A DNA stretch of 64,000 bases from Syntrophomonas_A sp050258735 (GCA_050258735.1 JBLMZJ010000104.1:1-64000); one strand, 5' to 3'; positions 34,463 through 43,592 are shown, numbered from the stretch's first letter. The notes: generated from the letters alone by a model not told the origin. Program-made: numbers and translations.

Positions 34463-35827
34463 CTAAACGTTCTCCCGGGGCAAAACCTCGTGTTGGTTCC
34501 TGAGCGATCTTATCTCCGGCAAAAGGATCAGCAACGTGATCATGGTAGCCAGCCCATCGGCAATAGGCCCTGAGATCCAGATCCCGTTGAGCTGCCATAA
34601 ACGGGGCAGTATCATTAGCGCGGGGATCAATATCACTACCTGACGAAGCAAGGCCAGCAAAAGAGCCAGACGGCCTTTACCGATGGCCTGGAACAGGTTG
34701 CCGCATACGATCTGGAAACCGACAACAGGGAGCATCAGGATGATGAGCCTCATCCCATGGGTCCCTATTTTTATTATTGCGGCATCATTAGTAAAAGCGC
34801 CCAGCATTTGACCGGGGAACAGTTCCAGCAGGACAAATCCTGCAGTAGTAACAGCGGTAGCCGCTATTATCGCATCCTTGAGCGTCTCGATGACCCGGTC
34901 GTAGTGCCTGGCACCGTAGTTGAAGCCGATAATGGGCTGTGACCCCATATTAATGCCGATGACCGGCAGGATCAGAAAATTCAGGATAGAACCGATTACT
35001 CCAAATGCCCCTATGGCCGGGTCCCCTCCGTATTGGGCCAAATTCTGATTGAACAGGGTATTGACCACACTAGCCGCCAGCTGCATTGCAAAAGGAGCCA
35101 TCCCGATGGAGAATATCGTTCTGACCAAATTGGGGTGCAGCCGCATATTTACTAACCTGAGTCTAAGATTGCTGCGGTAACAAAAATGATAAAGGACTAT
35201 GGCGGCGGAAACCCCCTGTGATATTACAGTCGCAATGGCAGCTCCCCGCACGCCCCATCCCAGCCAGAGAATGAAAACGATATCAAGGACGATATTGGTC
35301 CCGGCATTGATAAGCACTACATACATGGCCTTGCGCGGATTGCCTTCCGCTCTGATTATATTGGACAACCCGAAGCCGGTATATTGAAAAAACGAAGCGA
35401 AGAGTATGATCCCGATAAAATTTTTTGCATACGGAAGAATGGCCTGGCTGGCTCCGAATAGAGTCAGTAAGCGTTCCAGATAGAACAGGAGCAGTCCGCT
35501 GACAACTACCGAAATGATCAGCACCAGTGTAAAGGCATTGCCCAGTATGTTTTCAGCCTCTTCACGTTTCCCCTGACCCAGCCGAATAGATACCAGGGCT
35601 CCGGAACCCACTCCCACCAATAGACCAAAGGCCAGGATGATGAATGATATCGGCATGGTCACCGATAAACCGGCCAGGGCGTCTGGCCCTACCACCTGAC
35701 CTACAAAGATCCGGTCTATGATCACATAAACTGAACTGGCCAGAGTCCCGATGATAGAAGGCAGGGAAAACTGCCATAATAATTTTGAAATTTTTTCTTC
35801 GCCCAGGCGGCGAGTCGTGTCTTCCAT
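34463..35827 (-). CDS. MATE-family efflux transporter
   Basis: 454 residues with 12 membrane segments in two homologous halves. The N-terminal RRLGEEKISKLLWQFSLPSIIGTLASSVYVIIDRIFVGQVVG is the usual DinF/NorM-type opening, and a conserved SQPIIGFNYGAR segment starts the second half. It exports cationic drugs or metabolites using Na+ or H+ gradients. The RBS is GGAGGATCAA before ATG 35827. It sits upstream of the YjbQ gene on the same strand. Confidence 0.92.
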   Translation of the reverse strand: MEDTTRRLGEEKISKLLWQFSLPSIIGTLASSVYVIIDRIFVGQVVGPDALAGLSVTMPISFIILAFGLLVGVGSGALVSIRLGQGKREEAENILGNAFTLVLIISVVVSGLLLFYLERLLTLFGASQAILPYAKNFIGIILFASFFQYTGFGLSNIIRAEGNPRKAMYVVLINAGTNIVLDIVFILWLGWGVRGAAIATVISQGVSAAIVLYHFCYRSNLRLRLVNMRLHPNLVRTIFSIGMAPFAMQLAASVVNTLFNQNLAQYGGDPAIGAFGVIGSILNFLILPVIGINMGSQPIIGFNYGARHYDRVIETLKDAIIAATAVTTAGFVLLELFPGQMLGAFTNDAAIIKIGTHGMRLIILMLPVVGFQIVCGNLFQAIGKGRLALLLALLRQVVILIPALMILPRLWQLNGIWISGPIADGLATMITLLILLPEIRSLRNQHEVLPRENV

Positions 35828-36072
35828 TTGATCCTCCGCTGTTTCTTATGGCTCAATGTAGAAAAACAATAGCTTCCGGGGTAAGGCGGATTATCTGCTG
35901 AGCCTGTGCACCATTGTACCACAGATGAAACCGTAGTGACGCTTACGGCGATTGTATAATAAATTTTATTGGATGAAAGGGTTGGGCAAAAGTCTTACCC
36001 GGCTTGTTCCATAAAATATATCCTGCCCATATCACTGTTAAAAGAACAAGATTGCTTGTGATTGCAAACGAC

Positions 36073-36105
36073 AGGTGGGGGCGGATTTCATATACGCCCC
36101 CACCT
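36073..36105. repeat. GGGGCGGAT-type inverted repeat
   Basis: AGGTGGGGGCG and CGCCCCCACCT form a perfect 11-bp stem around GATTTCATATA, followed by CTTTT. The loop and arm words match the repeat at 11866-11968 with a few changes. Confidence 0.6.
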
Positions 36106-36152
36106 CTTTTACGGCTCTTAAAAACATACTTTCCTATACAATCAAAAACAGC

Positions 36153-36184
36153 CAACCAGGCAGGGGACCGAACCGGCCTGGTTG
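36153..36184 (-). terminator. Terminator of the ECF sigma operon
   Basis: CAACCAGGC and GCCTGGTTG form a 9-bp stem with a 14-base loop, followed on the minus strand by GCTGTTTTTG. It is 19 bases after the stop of the last operon gene. Confidence 0.65.
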
Positions 36185-36202
36185 ACCGTTTGGTTTAAAA
36201 AG

Positions 36203-36658
36203 CTAACCTTCAATACCAATAAGTTTTCTTGAAATACTGTTTTCCATAGGTACCAGTAGAATAGCCCGCAGGGCAAATGCATAAAGCAAGGCCACGGTTG
36301 CGGCAGCTACGTGGGGGCCCAGGGTACTGGGGTCGTTCAGGGTGGAAAGGATCAGGATGACTGCCATGATAAAGATGGTAGCCGCCCAACCAATGACCGA
36401 GCTCTGAAGATTCCGGATCACCAGCAGATCGTTTCGGTAGTTGTTGACGCGGCTCTGATCTGGGCGTTCCGACCAGGCGTCCCGGAAAGCATCCCCGATC
36501 TCACTCATACTGAAAGAAAACCAGACGCTGACTAACGGCCCCAACAGCATTGGAACCAACGCAGTTACGACCAGCAGAGCGATGAGAACGCCCCCTTCCA
36601 CTAAATAAGCGCCTAACACCAAGAGGATAGACAATACCAGGGCTATACTTTTCTTCAT
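36203..36658 (-). CDS. Membrane protein of the ECF sigma operon
   Basis: 151 residues from ATG 36658, with AAGGGAG about 9 bases upstream. There are four probable membrane segments: IALVLSILLVLGAYLVEGG, VLIALLVVTALVPMLLGPLV, SVIGWAATIFIMAVILILS and AAATVALLYAFALRAILLV. A central cytoplasmic or external loop (SERPDQSRVNNYRNDL) links the pairs. No named family. It is third in a row with a sigma factor and a single-span protein, so probably a target or sensor of that pathway. Confidence 0.7.
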   Translation of the reverse strand: MKKSIALVLSILLVLGAYLVEGGVLIALLVVTALVPMLLGPLVSVWFSFSMSEIGDAFRDAWSERPDQSRVNNYRNDLLVIRNLQSSVIGWAATIFIMAVILILSTLNDPSTLGPHVAAATVALLYAFALRAILLVPMENSISRKLIGIEG

Positions 36659-36700
36659 AATCAAAACTCCCTTCATAAATCATTGCGGTCTCTTTCCCGA

Positions 36701-37015
36701 TTACTTCCCCAGGGTGACCCGGAAACCATGGGCAGTCTGGGTCCACAGGGCAAGGGTGTTGGATCCTATACGTTCATCCCTCAGCTGCTGTGGAGTGCTG
36801 CCGCCCCCGCCATAAGCCAGGAGCAGCACTGTCAAAGCCAGCCCGATAATGACCGGGGAGACCCGCAGATGGCAAAAGCTCGGCCGGGCAGTACCTAACA
36901 GCTCCCGGTTTTCTCGTATCACTGCCGTGGCGATTATCTGCGGGGCCATATCCCGGCCGCCGTTCTCCCATGGCAGTGCTTTAATGATCGCCTCATACCT
37001 GCTGCCCCTGTTCAT
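36701..37015 (-). CDS. Single-span membrane protein, candidate anti-sigma factor
   Basis: 104 residues with one membrane helix (VSPVIIGLALTVLLLAYGGG, about 53-70). The N-terminal cytoplasmic part is about 50 residues and lacks the HxxxCxxC zinc motif of typical anti-sigma domains. The extracytoplasmic tail is about 35 residues. Its ATG overlaps the sigma-factor stop by 4 bases, the usual layout for a cognate anti-sigma. The absence of the zinc motif and short length make the assignment contextual. Confidence 0.6.
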   Translation of the reverse strand: MNRGSRYEAIIKALPWENGGRDMAPQIIATAVIRENRELLGTARPSFCHLRVSPVIIGLALTVLLLAYGGGGSTPQQLRDERIGSNTLALWTQTAHGFRVTLGK

Positions 37016-37554
37016 TTGCTCATACCCTCCAATTCCCGGCGTAGGCTCCGCCGGATACTAAATAAGCGTGATTTGACCGTGCCCACTGGCAGTTGCAGTA
37101 ATTGCGCTATCTCACTGTACCTCAGGTCCAAATAATCCTTCCACAAGACGATATCCCTGTCTTCCGGGTCCAGCTTATTCAATGCTTCTATGAGCCTGAG
37201 TCGATCCTCCAAGCCGTTTGTTTGATTCGGGGAAGCTAATCGGGCCAGTTCTTCCGCGCTAATTGCCACTTCCCGCTCTTTACGTTCCAGGCTGCGCAGA
37301 TAGTTGAGAGCCGTGTTGCGGGATATCGCGTAGACCCAGGTAGAAAGCCCGGCTTTATGGCAATCATAGCTGCCAATGTTGCGGTAAACCTTGAGAAAAA
37401 CCTCCTGAGCAAGATCTTCGGCAGCCCCGTGATCATCTGTCATACGCAAACAATAGCTGAATACCCGGCTTTGATATGTATGGATCAAAGTTTCAAAGGC
37501 CAGGGTATCACCCTCTCTTATGCGAATGGCAGTCAACCGGTCCAGATACCTCAT
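37012..37554 (-). CDS. ECF-type RNA polymerase sigma factor
   Basis: 180 residues. Region 2 reads FETLIHTYQSRVFSYCLRMTDDHGAAEDLAQEVFLKVYRNI, and region 4 reads LNKLDPEDRDIVLWKDYLDLRYSEIAQLLQLPVGTVKSRLF, a standard ECF layout with a linker of about 50. It is first in a three-gene unit with a single-span membrane protein and a four-span membrane protein. An envelope-stress or secretion role is likely by analogy with SigW-type factors. No extended C-terminal domain. Confidence 0.93.
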   Translation of the reverse strand: MRYLDRLTAIRIREGDTLAFETLIHTYQSRVFSYCLRMTDDHGAAEDLAQEVFLKVYRNIGSYDCHKAGLSTWVYAISRNTALNYLRSLERKEREVAISAEELARLASPNQTNGLEDRLRLIEALNKLDPEDRDIVLWKDYLDLRYSEIAQLLQLPVGTVKSRLFSIRRSLRRELEGMSK

Positions 37555-37630
37555 AGATACAATCCTTTACGAGCGCTCTTAACAAGTTATACACCGGCAT
37601 TTCGTAAATGGTTCACGGTTTTCCAAAAAA

Positions 37631-37915
37631 TTAAAGCCTGATCAGCTCATGTATGCGTTGAAATAGTGAGCGATCACAGGGTTCCAACAGGGATACCTCC
37701 AGGACATCCTGTAGTTTATTGAGTTGCTTCATCATCTGGGGCAGGATGCCTTTGTCATCTACCAGCAAATAGATCTGGCTGGTCTCGCCGTTGCCCAGCT
37801 GCGCGCAGAGGATCCCCTCAAGGTTATAGGCTCGCCGGGAGAAGAGGCCCGTAATATGATACATAACCCCGGGATGATTTCTGACTTTAAGGCTGATGAC
37901 TTTATTCTCAGGCAT
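37631..37915 (-). CDS. ilvN: Acetolactate synthase regulatory (small) subunit
   Basis: 94 residues, a single ACT domain (ISLKVRNHPGVMYHITGLFSRRAYNLEGI, SQIYLLVDD), the short E. coli IlvN-like length rather than the roughly 160 residues of most Firmicute IlvH. It binds the catalytic subunit and confers valine feedback inhibition. It overlaps the ilvB stop by 8 bases and belongs to the same T-box-controlled transcript. ilvC, ilvD and leu genes do not follow. Confidence 0.92.
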   Translation of the reverse strand: MPENKVISLKVRNHPGVMYHITGLFSRRAYNLEGILCAQLGNGETSQIYLLVDDKGILPQMMKQLNKLQDVLEVSLLEPCDRSLFQRIHELIRL

Positions 37916-39587
37916 GCTGTTCTCCCCCTATCATCTCATAAATGGCCTTGCCGGGCGGTACTATGGGAAAAACGTTTGTACAGCTATCGATCGGAACATT
38001 GATCAGACAGGGTCCGGTCTGCTGCAAGCAATCCTGCAGGATCAGGTAGGGATCGTCGTTGGGATCGAGATCATAACCACGAATGCCAAAACTTCTTGCC
38101 AGAGCGGCAAAATTAGGACTGGTCCTGAACCGGGAAGCAATGTAGTGGCCTCCATAGAACAATTCCTGCTGCTGGCGGACTAATCCCAGGTGTCCGTTAT
38201 TGAAGAGAATGATAGCTATATTGAGCTGCCAGTCGGCCAAAGTGGCCAATTCCTGAATATTCATCAGAATAGACCCATCACCGCTAAAACACAGTACCCG
38301 TTTACCGGGATTGGCGAGGGCTGCCCCGATAGCAGCGGGCAGACCAAAGCCCATGGTACCCAGACTGCCCGAAGTCAGAAGGGTGCGGGGGCGGGAAAAC
38401 GGATAGGCCTGGGCCACCCACATCTGATGCTGACCAACATCAGTGGTAATGATGGTTTCCGGACTGACTTGCTGTCCCAGGTACCTTATCAGATTGAGCG
38501 GATGATAATGATCATGAGGACCGGGCATGACAAAGGGATAAGAGCTCCTGACCTCATCTACCCTTGTCAGCCAATCCCACCGATGATTGACCTCGACCAG
38601 CGGAAGGAGCTGATTGATGACCCCTCCTATATCACCGCGGACTGATACATGAGCCGTGCGGAGCTTATCCAGTTCCGCCGGATCTATATCGGCATGGATA
38701 ACGGCAGCTTCAGGGCAAAAAGCCCGAATATTTCCGGTGGCCCGGTCATCGAAACGTACACCGAATGCCAAAAGCAGATCGGCTTCATTGATGATGTAAT
38801 TGGCATACCGCGACCCGTGCATACCGAGCATACCCAGGTTGAGCGGATCATTATCGGGAAAGCTGCCCAGACCCATCAGAGTAGTGACTACCGGGATAGA
38901 ATTCTTGCGTGCCAATTTGATCAACGAGGTACTGGCACCGGATTGTACGATACCCCCTCCTATATAGAGCACTGGCCTCTTTGCCTTGGCGATCAGTTCA
39001 GCAGCGGCCTGGATGGCCATTTTATCGATCACTTCGGTATCCCGCTCAACCGAATCCGACCGGGGCCATTCATCGATTTCTATCTGCTGCGTTTGTACAT
39101 CCTTGGGTACATCGATAACCACCGGCCCCGGCCGGTCTGACTGCGTTAAACGGAATGCCTCCGGGATTATATGCAAAAGCTCAGCAGCACTGTTGGCCAG
39201 GTAATTATGCTTGGTGATAGGTACGGTCAACCCATAGGTATCGACCTCTTGAAATGCATCCGAACCGATCAGATCAGATGCGACCTGTCCGGTAATGGCG
39301 ATCAGAGGCACTGAATCCATTTTGGCATCGGCGATTGCCGTAAGCAGATTGGTAGCTCCCGGGCCGGAAGTGGCGAGGCATACGGCAGGGCGACCAGTTG
39401 AGCGGGCCATACCCTGGGCAATGAACCCGGCTCCCTGCTCATGCCGGGCCAGTACATGCCTGATCTTGCTCTTATACAGTGCATCATAAAGCGGCAGGTT
39501 GGCGCCTCCCGGAATGCCGGCTACGATCTCTACACCCTCTTGCTCCAATAGTTTGATTATGATCTCCGCTCCCGAACACCTCATCAT
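37908..39587 (-). CDS. ilvB: Acetolactate synthase catalytic (large) subunit
   Basis: 559 residues. The N-terminal PYR domain has the catalytic Glu in RHEQGAGFIAQGMAR and the GPGATNLLTAIADAKMDSVP motif. A central FAD-type domain and C-terminal PP domain with GDGSILMNIQELATLADWQL...ILFNN (TPP-Mg) follow. It condenses two pyruvates to acetolactate for Val/Leu, or pyruvate with 2-oxobutyrate for Ile. The RBS is AGGAGG just upstream of ATGATG. The T-box leader at 39624-39890 controls it. Confidence 0.95.
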   Translation of the reverse strand: MMRCSGAEIIIKLLEQEGVEIVAGIPGGANLPLYDALYKSKIRHVLARHEQGAGFIAQGMARSTGRPAVCLATSGPGATNLLTAIADAKMDSVPLIAITGQVASDLIGSDAFQEVDTYGLTVPITKHNYLANSAAELLHIIPEAFRLTQSDRPGPVVIDVPKDVQTQQIEIDEWPRSDSVERDTEVIDKMAIQAAAELIAKAKRPVLYIGGGIVQSGASTSLIKLARKNSIPVVTTLMGLGSFPDNDPLNLGMLGMHGSRYANYIINEADLLLAFGVRFDDRATGNIRAFCPEAAVIHADIDPAELDKLRTAHVSVRGDIGGVINQLLPLVEVNHRWDWLTRVDEVRSSYPFVMPGPHDHYHPLNLIRYLGQQVSPETIITTDVGQHQMWVAQAYPFSRPRTLLTSGSLGTMGFGLPAAIGAALANPGKRVLCFSGDGSILMNIQELATLADWQLNIAIILFNNGHLGLVRQQQELFYGGHYIASRFRTSPNFAALARSFGIRGYDLDPNDDPYLILQDCLQQTGPCLINVPIDSCTNVFPIVPPGKAIYEMIGGEQHA

Positions 39588-39623
39588 CCTTCCTCCTTTC
39601 CATTTTCATAGACTTCAAAAAAT

Positions 39624-39890
39624 AAAAAACCCCCGTCCCCAATAGGACGAAGGTTATTCTCCGTGGTACCACCTACATTTGTACAATACGTACACACTCA
39701 TTAACAGTACGGGCATTTCGCCGATACCTTTCCCCTGTAACGGTGGGAATCCGTTGAAGTCTACTCTCCCGCGAGATTTCGGTTCACTGCTCCGAGGCTA
39801 CCTTCCATATACCCGTCCCGGGGAATTCCCACCAAGCATCCCCTCTCTGTGCTTCGGGAGTATATGTACTCCTCCTCATCATCGCCTTTA
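39624..39890 (-). ncRNA. T-box leader of ilvBN
   Basis: On the minus strand: Stem I with the GATGATGAGG K-turn start (39873-39884), AGAGAG bulge and GGTGGGAA distal loop. The antiterminator T-box core AGGTGGTACCACGG lies at 39661-39674. The terminator stem CCTTCGTCC / GGACGGGGG is followed by TTTTTTATTTTTT (39618-39653). The specifier loop is bounded by CATATAC/GTATATG and GAGG/CCTC. Its 3' side reads GAAGGTAG (39798-39805), giving GGU or GUA depending on register; GUA (Val) fits the gene. Uncharged tRNA would switch the operon on. Confidence 0.9.
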
Positions 39891-39903
39891 TGTTATTTCT
39901 GTC

Positions 39904-39933
39904 ATTTTACTCGTGCTCCGGAGTAGTTGTCAA
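39904..39933 (-). promoter_or_regulatory. Promoter of the T-box/ilvBN transcript
   Basis: TTGACA at 39928-39933, an 18-base spacer, and TAAAAT at 39904-39909 on the minus strand. The -35 overlaps the last codons of the upstream hydrolase gene. The start would fall near 39897, about 15 bases before the T-box Stem I. Confidence 0.75.
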
Positions 39934-40913
39934 CCGGTGCATGTCTTCAGGATAAATTCCAGGGTCCTTTTTTCATGCCAGTATTCGAGCTGCCGGGGTC
40001 TTTCCATAAACCCTACATGCCCGCCCCAGCGCGTTACCTCGAGAAATAGATCCGGGTTAGATCGGGCTTCGGGGTAGGGATAACACTCCGGTCCTAAAAT
40101 GGGGTCATCCGCTGCATTGAGTATAAGTGTCGGTATCCTTAGGGAAGGCAGGAACTGCCGGCAGGAGCAGCTTGCCCAGTAATCAGCCGCATCTTTGAAC
40201 CCGCCCAGGGGGGCAGTAAAATTGTCATCGAATCCCTTAAGGGTACGTATGGTATCCAAATCTATGTCTTGAAGTTCGGGGTATATAGCCGATTTTTGAA
40301 GGATCTTCTCCAGCAGCATTTTGAGAAAACGCTGGTGATAGAGCTTGTTTTTGGCTTGGTGCAATTCGACTGAAGAGGAACTCAGATCACAGGGAGCAGA
40401 AATCGCCGCTGCTCCTCGTATATCCGGCGATATATCCTGTCCCTGCTCACCGGCATATTTTAATACCAGGTTGGCTCCCAGGCTGAAGCCTATCAAATAT
40501 ACCGAATCATATTCATGACCCGTGCGGATGTGATCCAATACGGCAGCCAGGTCGTCAGTTGCCCCGGCATTGTAAAATCTCTTTGCCCGGTTCATCTCGC
40601 CGCTGCAGCCCCGGTAGTTGTAAGCCACTGCATCCAGTCCGCGGCCGTTGCATGCCCTGGCCATGCCCAGCATATAGGCGCGGTCAGCGCAGCCCTCCAG
40701 CCCATGACAAATGACGGCCAGGGTCTTGCTGACCCTGCCCGCCATAGCATAGCTCCAGTCCAGGTCGATGAAATCATCATCGGACGTCTTTATCCTTTCC
40801 CGCTGGTATATAACCCCGTCAACATGTCGGAACAGTGTGGGAAAGGTGGTCTGTATATGAGTATTTCTGTAAATGAACGGAGGTTGAAAAGCTGAAACTA
40901 AGACTGGCATCAT
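39930..40913 (-). CDS. YheT-like alpha/beta hydrolase
   Basis: 327 residues. The N-terminus PPFIYRNTHIQTTFPTLFR and the oxyanion CHGLEGCADRAY match the YheT/ABHD family. The nucleophile elbow is IGFSLGAN, Asp is in NAADDPI, and His is in RWGGHVGF. Family members are poorly characterised esterases that probably act on lipids. It is 18 bases downstream of the crotonase gene on the same strand, so co-transcription is likely. Confidence 0.9.
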   Translation of the reverse strand: MMPVLVSAFQPPFIYRNTHIQTTFPTLFRHVDGVIYQRERIKTSDDDFIDLDWSYAMAGRVSKTLAVICHGLEGCADRAYMLGMARACNGRGLDAVAYNYRGCSGEMNRAKRFYNAGATDDLAAVLDHIRTGHEYDSVYLIGFSLGANLVLKYAGEQGQDISPDIRGAAAISAPCDLSSSSVELHQAKNKLYHQRFLKMLLEKILQKSAIYPELQDIDLDTIRTLKGFDDNFTAPLGGFKDAADYWASCSCRQFLPSLRIPTLILNAADDPILGPECYPYPEARSNPDLFLEVTRWGGHVGFMERPRQLEYWHEKRTLEFILKTCTG

Positions 40914-40931
40914 CCACCTCGCGACTTGAAT

Positions 40932-41726
40932 TTATTTGCCCTGGTATTTTGCCGGGCGTTTCTCGATAAAGGCCCGCATACCTTCTGCCTGATCTTCCGT
41001 ACCATAGCACATGGCCCAGCCGTGGGTCTCGATCTGCAGCCCCTTATCCAGGCTGGTGCTCCAGGCGGCATTCAGGGCCTCTTTGGCCATCCTCAGCGAG
41101 AACGGCGGTTTGGTGCACAGTTTTTTAGCCAGTTCCATGGTAGTTTCCTTCAACTGATCCAACGGGACCACATTGTTGACGATACCTAACTGCAGGGCAG
41201 TCTGAGCATCGAACATCTCGCCGAGAAATACCAGTTCCTTGGCTTTGTTCAGAGACATGATCTGGGGCAGACGCTGGGTAGCGCCGCCGCCGGGGAATAT
41301 GCCTACATTGATCTCCGGCAGTCCAAAAACGGCATTATCTGCAGCGATCCTCAGGTCATGGCCGATAACGCTCTCCAGTCCCCCGCCCAGGCAGAGTCCG
41401 GCCACCATGGCGATGGTGGGGAAGGGAAGGCTGGTCAGCAGATCACCGTTGAATACTACCTGATCGATGAATTCACGGGCATCCTTAACGCCGAAATTTA
41501 CAAAATCCTTCAGGTCACCGCCGGCGCTGTATGCTCTGTCGTCACCGGTTGAGATGAGGACCCTGATCTCCGGATCGGTTTTCAGACCGTTGTAAATCTC
41601 GCTTCTTTCCATCAGGAAGGGGAGGTTGACGGCATGAAAGGCCTTCGGCCGGTTATAGGTGATTGTAGCGATCCCATCTTCTACCGTAAGAATGTGATAC
41701 TTGTATTCCTTTTCCCGATATGACAT
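40932..41726 (-). CDS. Enoyl-CoA hydratase/isomerase (crotonase) family protein
   Basis: 264 residues with a classic crotonase layout. The oxyanion segment is YSAGGDLKDF, the first Glu is in GLCLGGGLESVIGHDLRIA, and the second is in GLPEINVGIFPGGGATQRL. Both hydratase Glu are present, so enoyl-CoA hydration is plausible. It starts at ATG 41726 with GAGGGGG upstream, and precedes the YheT-like gene by 18 bases. It is the second crotonase of the window and not closely similar to the one at 15582 beyond the fold. Confidence 0.9.
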   Translation of the reverse strand: MSYREKEYKYHILTVEDGIATITYNRPKAFHAVNLPFLMERSEIYNGLKTDPEIRVLISTGDDRAYSAGGDLKDFVNFGVKDAREFIDQVVFNGDLLTSLPFPTIAMVAGLCLGGGLESVIGHDLRIAADNAVFGLPEINVGIFPGGGATQRLPQIMSLNKAKELVFLGEMFDAQTALQLGIVNNVVPLDQLKETTMELAKKLCTKPPFSLRMAKEALNAAWSTSLDKGLQIETHGWAMCYGTEDQAEGMRAFIEKRPAKYQGK

Positions 41727-41924
41727 ATAAATCCCCCTCTATAATGTTTTAATTGCCTCTAATTATATCAGAATCATGGAATTTTCCAAGCCGTAATAAC
41801 CGATCGGGCAAATAAACATGTATATAATTCCCATCGTTACTTTTTTTTCCTTGTAATAATCGTGCCGGCATCATACAATCTAAATAACTTCGCAATCGCG
41901 GGTAAAACTGAAGGGGTGATTTAC

Positions 41925-43508
41925 GTGAAACGATTTATGGCCATATTCCTTTGCACTGCTCTTCTATTATTATCTGTTCCCGGTCTGGCCCAGGCCGAAA
42001 GCCAAGCCAAGACCGACTTTATCAAGAATTATACAACTATACTGCAGAAGTCTTTCGAGACCCAGAGCACCGTTTATAAAAACATAAAAAACAATACTAT
42101 CACATTGAAAGTTTCAGGCAAATTGACCGATTCGCAGCTGATAACCAAGAACGGAATGAATATAAGCAATTATCCGGGCAGTTTTGAAATCAACCTTGTT
42201 GGGAACCTTTCTGCTAAGAAAGTAAATTGCAGTTTTAAAGGTGTCCTGGGCGAGAATGAATTGAACGGGCAATTTTACATAACTGACCAGGGGCTGATCA
42301 CGACTCGTGAAACCATTGAATCATTGCATGCCATAGGCGCGGATGAAGATCTGATCGATGCGGACGAAATAGATAACCTGCCTGAATATATCATCTTTCC
42401 AATAGAAGATGAGGATGCGGCAGCATTTAATGAAGCTATATTGCAAAGCATGGAGTTCGGCATGACTAAAAGTGACGACCTGGTAGCTATCTATAAAGAA
42501 ATACTGATGACATTACCTGATTCCTGTTATTCATATTCACAGGGAGATCCAGTCTTAAGCCTGGATCTTAACACTTTGATGAGCGACGAGTTTATTAATA
42601 ATTTAAAGAATAACAGCGATTCAATAATTGACAAATTCATTTCCTTTTCAAGTTTAGGCGAAGAAATAGGTAAAGATTCTGCTCAAGAAATGAAGGACAG
42701 CATTAAAGAACTGACCCCCGAAATGGTAAAGGATGTTTTAAAAGACATACCTATCACGATCAACAAGTTCGAAATAATCTGCAAGTCAGATCAAATCGAA
42801 GAGAACCTGGATATCGGGTATAAGGAAAACGATGACTCAGCCAGTATAATCTGTGAAAGTGATTCCCAGGTAGGCGCTGCCGATTCCTCCGCTAACCTTG
42901 ATATGCAGATAAAAATCGATGTTGATGACACAGATTTGGATTCGGATATCAAGATGGATATCACCTCCGACCCGACCAAAATGATTTGCAGCTTCGTGCT
43001 GACCGCAAATGGTCAGGTAGAAGAGAACACTGTTAAGGGCAAGGCAGCTATTGACCTTACCTGTGACTGGTCCAGCAGGACCCCGGTCACTACTCCTGCT
43101 CTGACTCCCGAAAACAGCAAGGTGATAGAACCAAAAGTCGAAGATTATCCTTCCGATGAGGGTATCTCATTATACGTGGATGGCGAATATATGAACTTTG
43201 ACGATGCATCTCCCATAGTTGTCAACGGCAGGACTATGGTTCCGCTCCGGGAACTGGCAGAATACCTGGGGTGCGATGTTGAATGGCAGGCCCCTTCAAC
43301 TATCAAGATCAGCGGTTATAAAGGTACTGTTACCATGACGGTCGATTCTACCAAATACCTTGAGGGCAGCGTAGAAAAGCAAATGGATGTGGCGCCTTTC
43401 ATCAAGAGCGGACATACCTATGTTCCTGTGAGATTCATCGGCGAGTATTTTGATTACGAGGTGGAATGGGATCCGGAATATCAATGCGTCGATCTCTATA
43501 GTTATTAA
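41925..43508 (+). CDS. Secreted protein with C-terminal copper-amine-oxidase-N-like (stalk) domain
   Basis: 527 residues from GTG 41925, with AAGGGG 8 bases upstream; the signal peptide (KRFMAIFLCTALLLLSVPGLAQA) starts there, so the longer frame from 41862 is rejected. The central 350 residues are acidic and unrecognised. The last 110 residues are a copper amine oxidase N-terminal type repeat: LYVDGEYMNFD, PIVVNGRTMVPLRELAEYLGCDVEW, KSGHTYVPVRFIGEYFDYEVEWD. In Firmicutes this domain is a surface module, not an oxidase. Function is unknown. A strong terminator follows. Confidence 0.85.
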   Translation: MKRFMAIFLCTALLLLSVPGLAQAESQAKTDFIKNYTTILQKSFETQSTVYKNIKNNTITLKVSGKLTDSQLITKNGMNISNYPGSFEINLVGNLSAKKVNCSFKGVLGENELNGQFYITDQGLITTRETIESLHAIGADEDLIDADEIDNLPEYIIFPIEDEDAAAFNEAILQSMEFGMTKSDDLVAIYKEILMTLPDSCYSYSQGDPVLSLDLNTLMSDEFINNLKNNSDSIIDKFISFSSLGEEIGKDSAQEMKDSIKELTPEMVKDVLKDIPITINKFEIICKSDQIEENLDIGYKENDDSASIICESDSQVGAADSSANLDMQIKIDVDDTDLDSDIKMDITSDPTKMICSFVLTANGQVEENTVKGKAAIDLTCDWSSRTPVTTPALTPENSKVIEPKVEDYPSDEGISLYVDGEYMNFDDASPIVVNGRTMVPLRELAEYLGCDVEWQAPSTIKISGYKGTVTMTVDSTKYLEGSVEKQMDVAPFIKSGHTYVPVRFIGEYFDYEVEWDPEYQCVDLYSY

Positions 43509-43522
43509 TAATAGCATTCGCA

Positions 43523-43557
43523 AAATAAGGGAGCGCTAAAGCGCTCCCTTATTTTTT
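43523..43557. terminator. Strong terminator after the stalk-domain gene
   Basis: AATAAGGGAGCGC and GCGCTCCCTTATT form a perfect 13-bp stem with loop TAAA, followed by TTTT on the plus strand and AT-rich sequence on the minus. It lies between convergent genes. Confidence 0.85.
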
Positions 43558-43592
43558 ACCTCGAATGGCAGGGCGATGTTAAAGCCCTGGTT

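Larger units (their letters stand above)
35828..36202. other. Intergenic region with inverted repeats
   Basis: 375 bases without a gene. On the minus strand TACAAT at about 35917 could serve as the MATE -10. A GGGGGCGGAT inverted repeat is at 36073-36105 and the terminator of the upstream membrane-protein gene at 36153-36184. Nothing else stands out. Confidence 0.5.
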
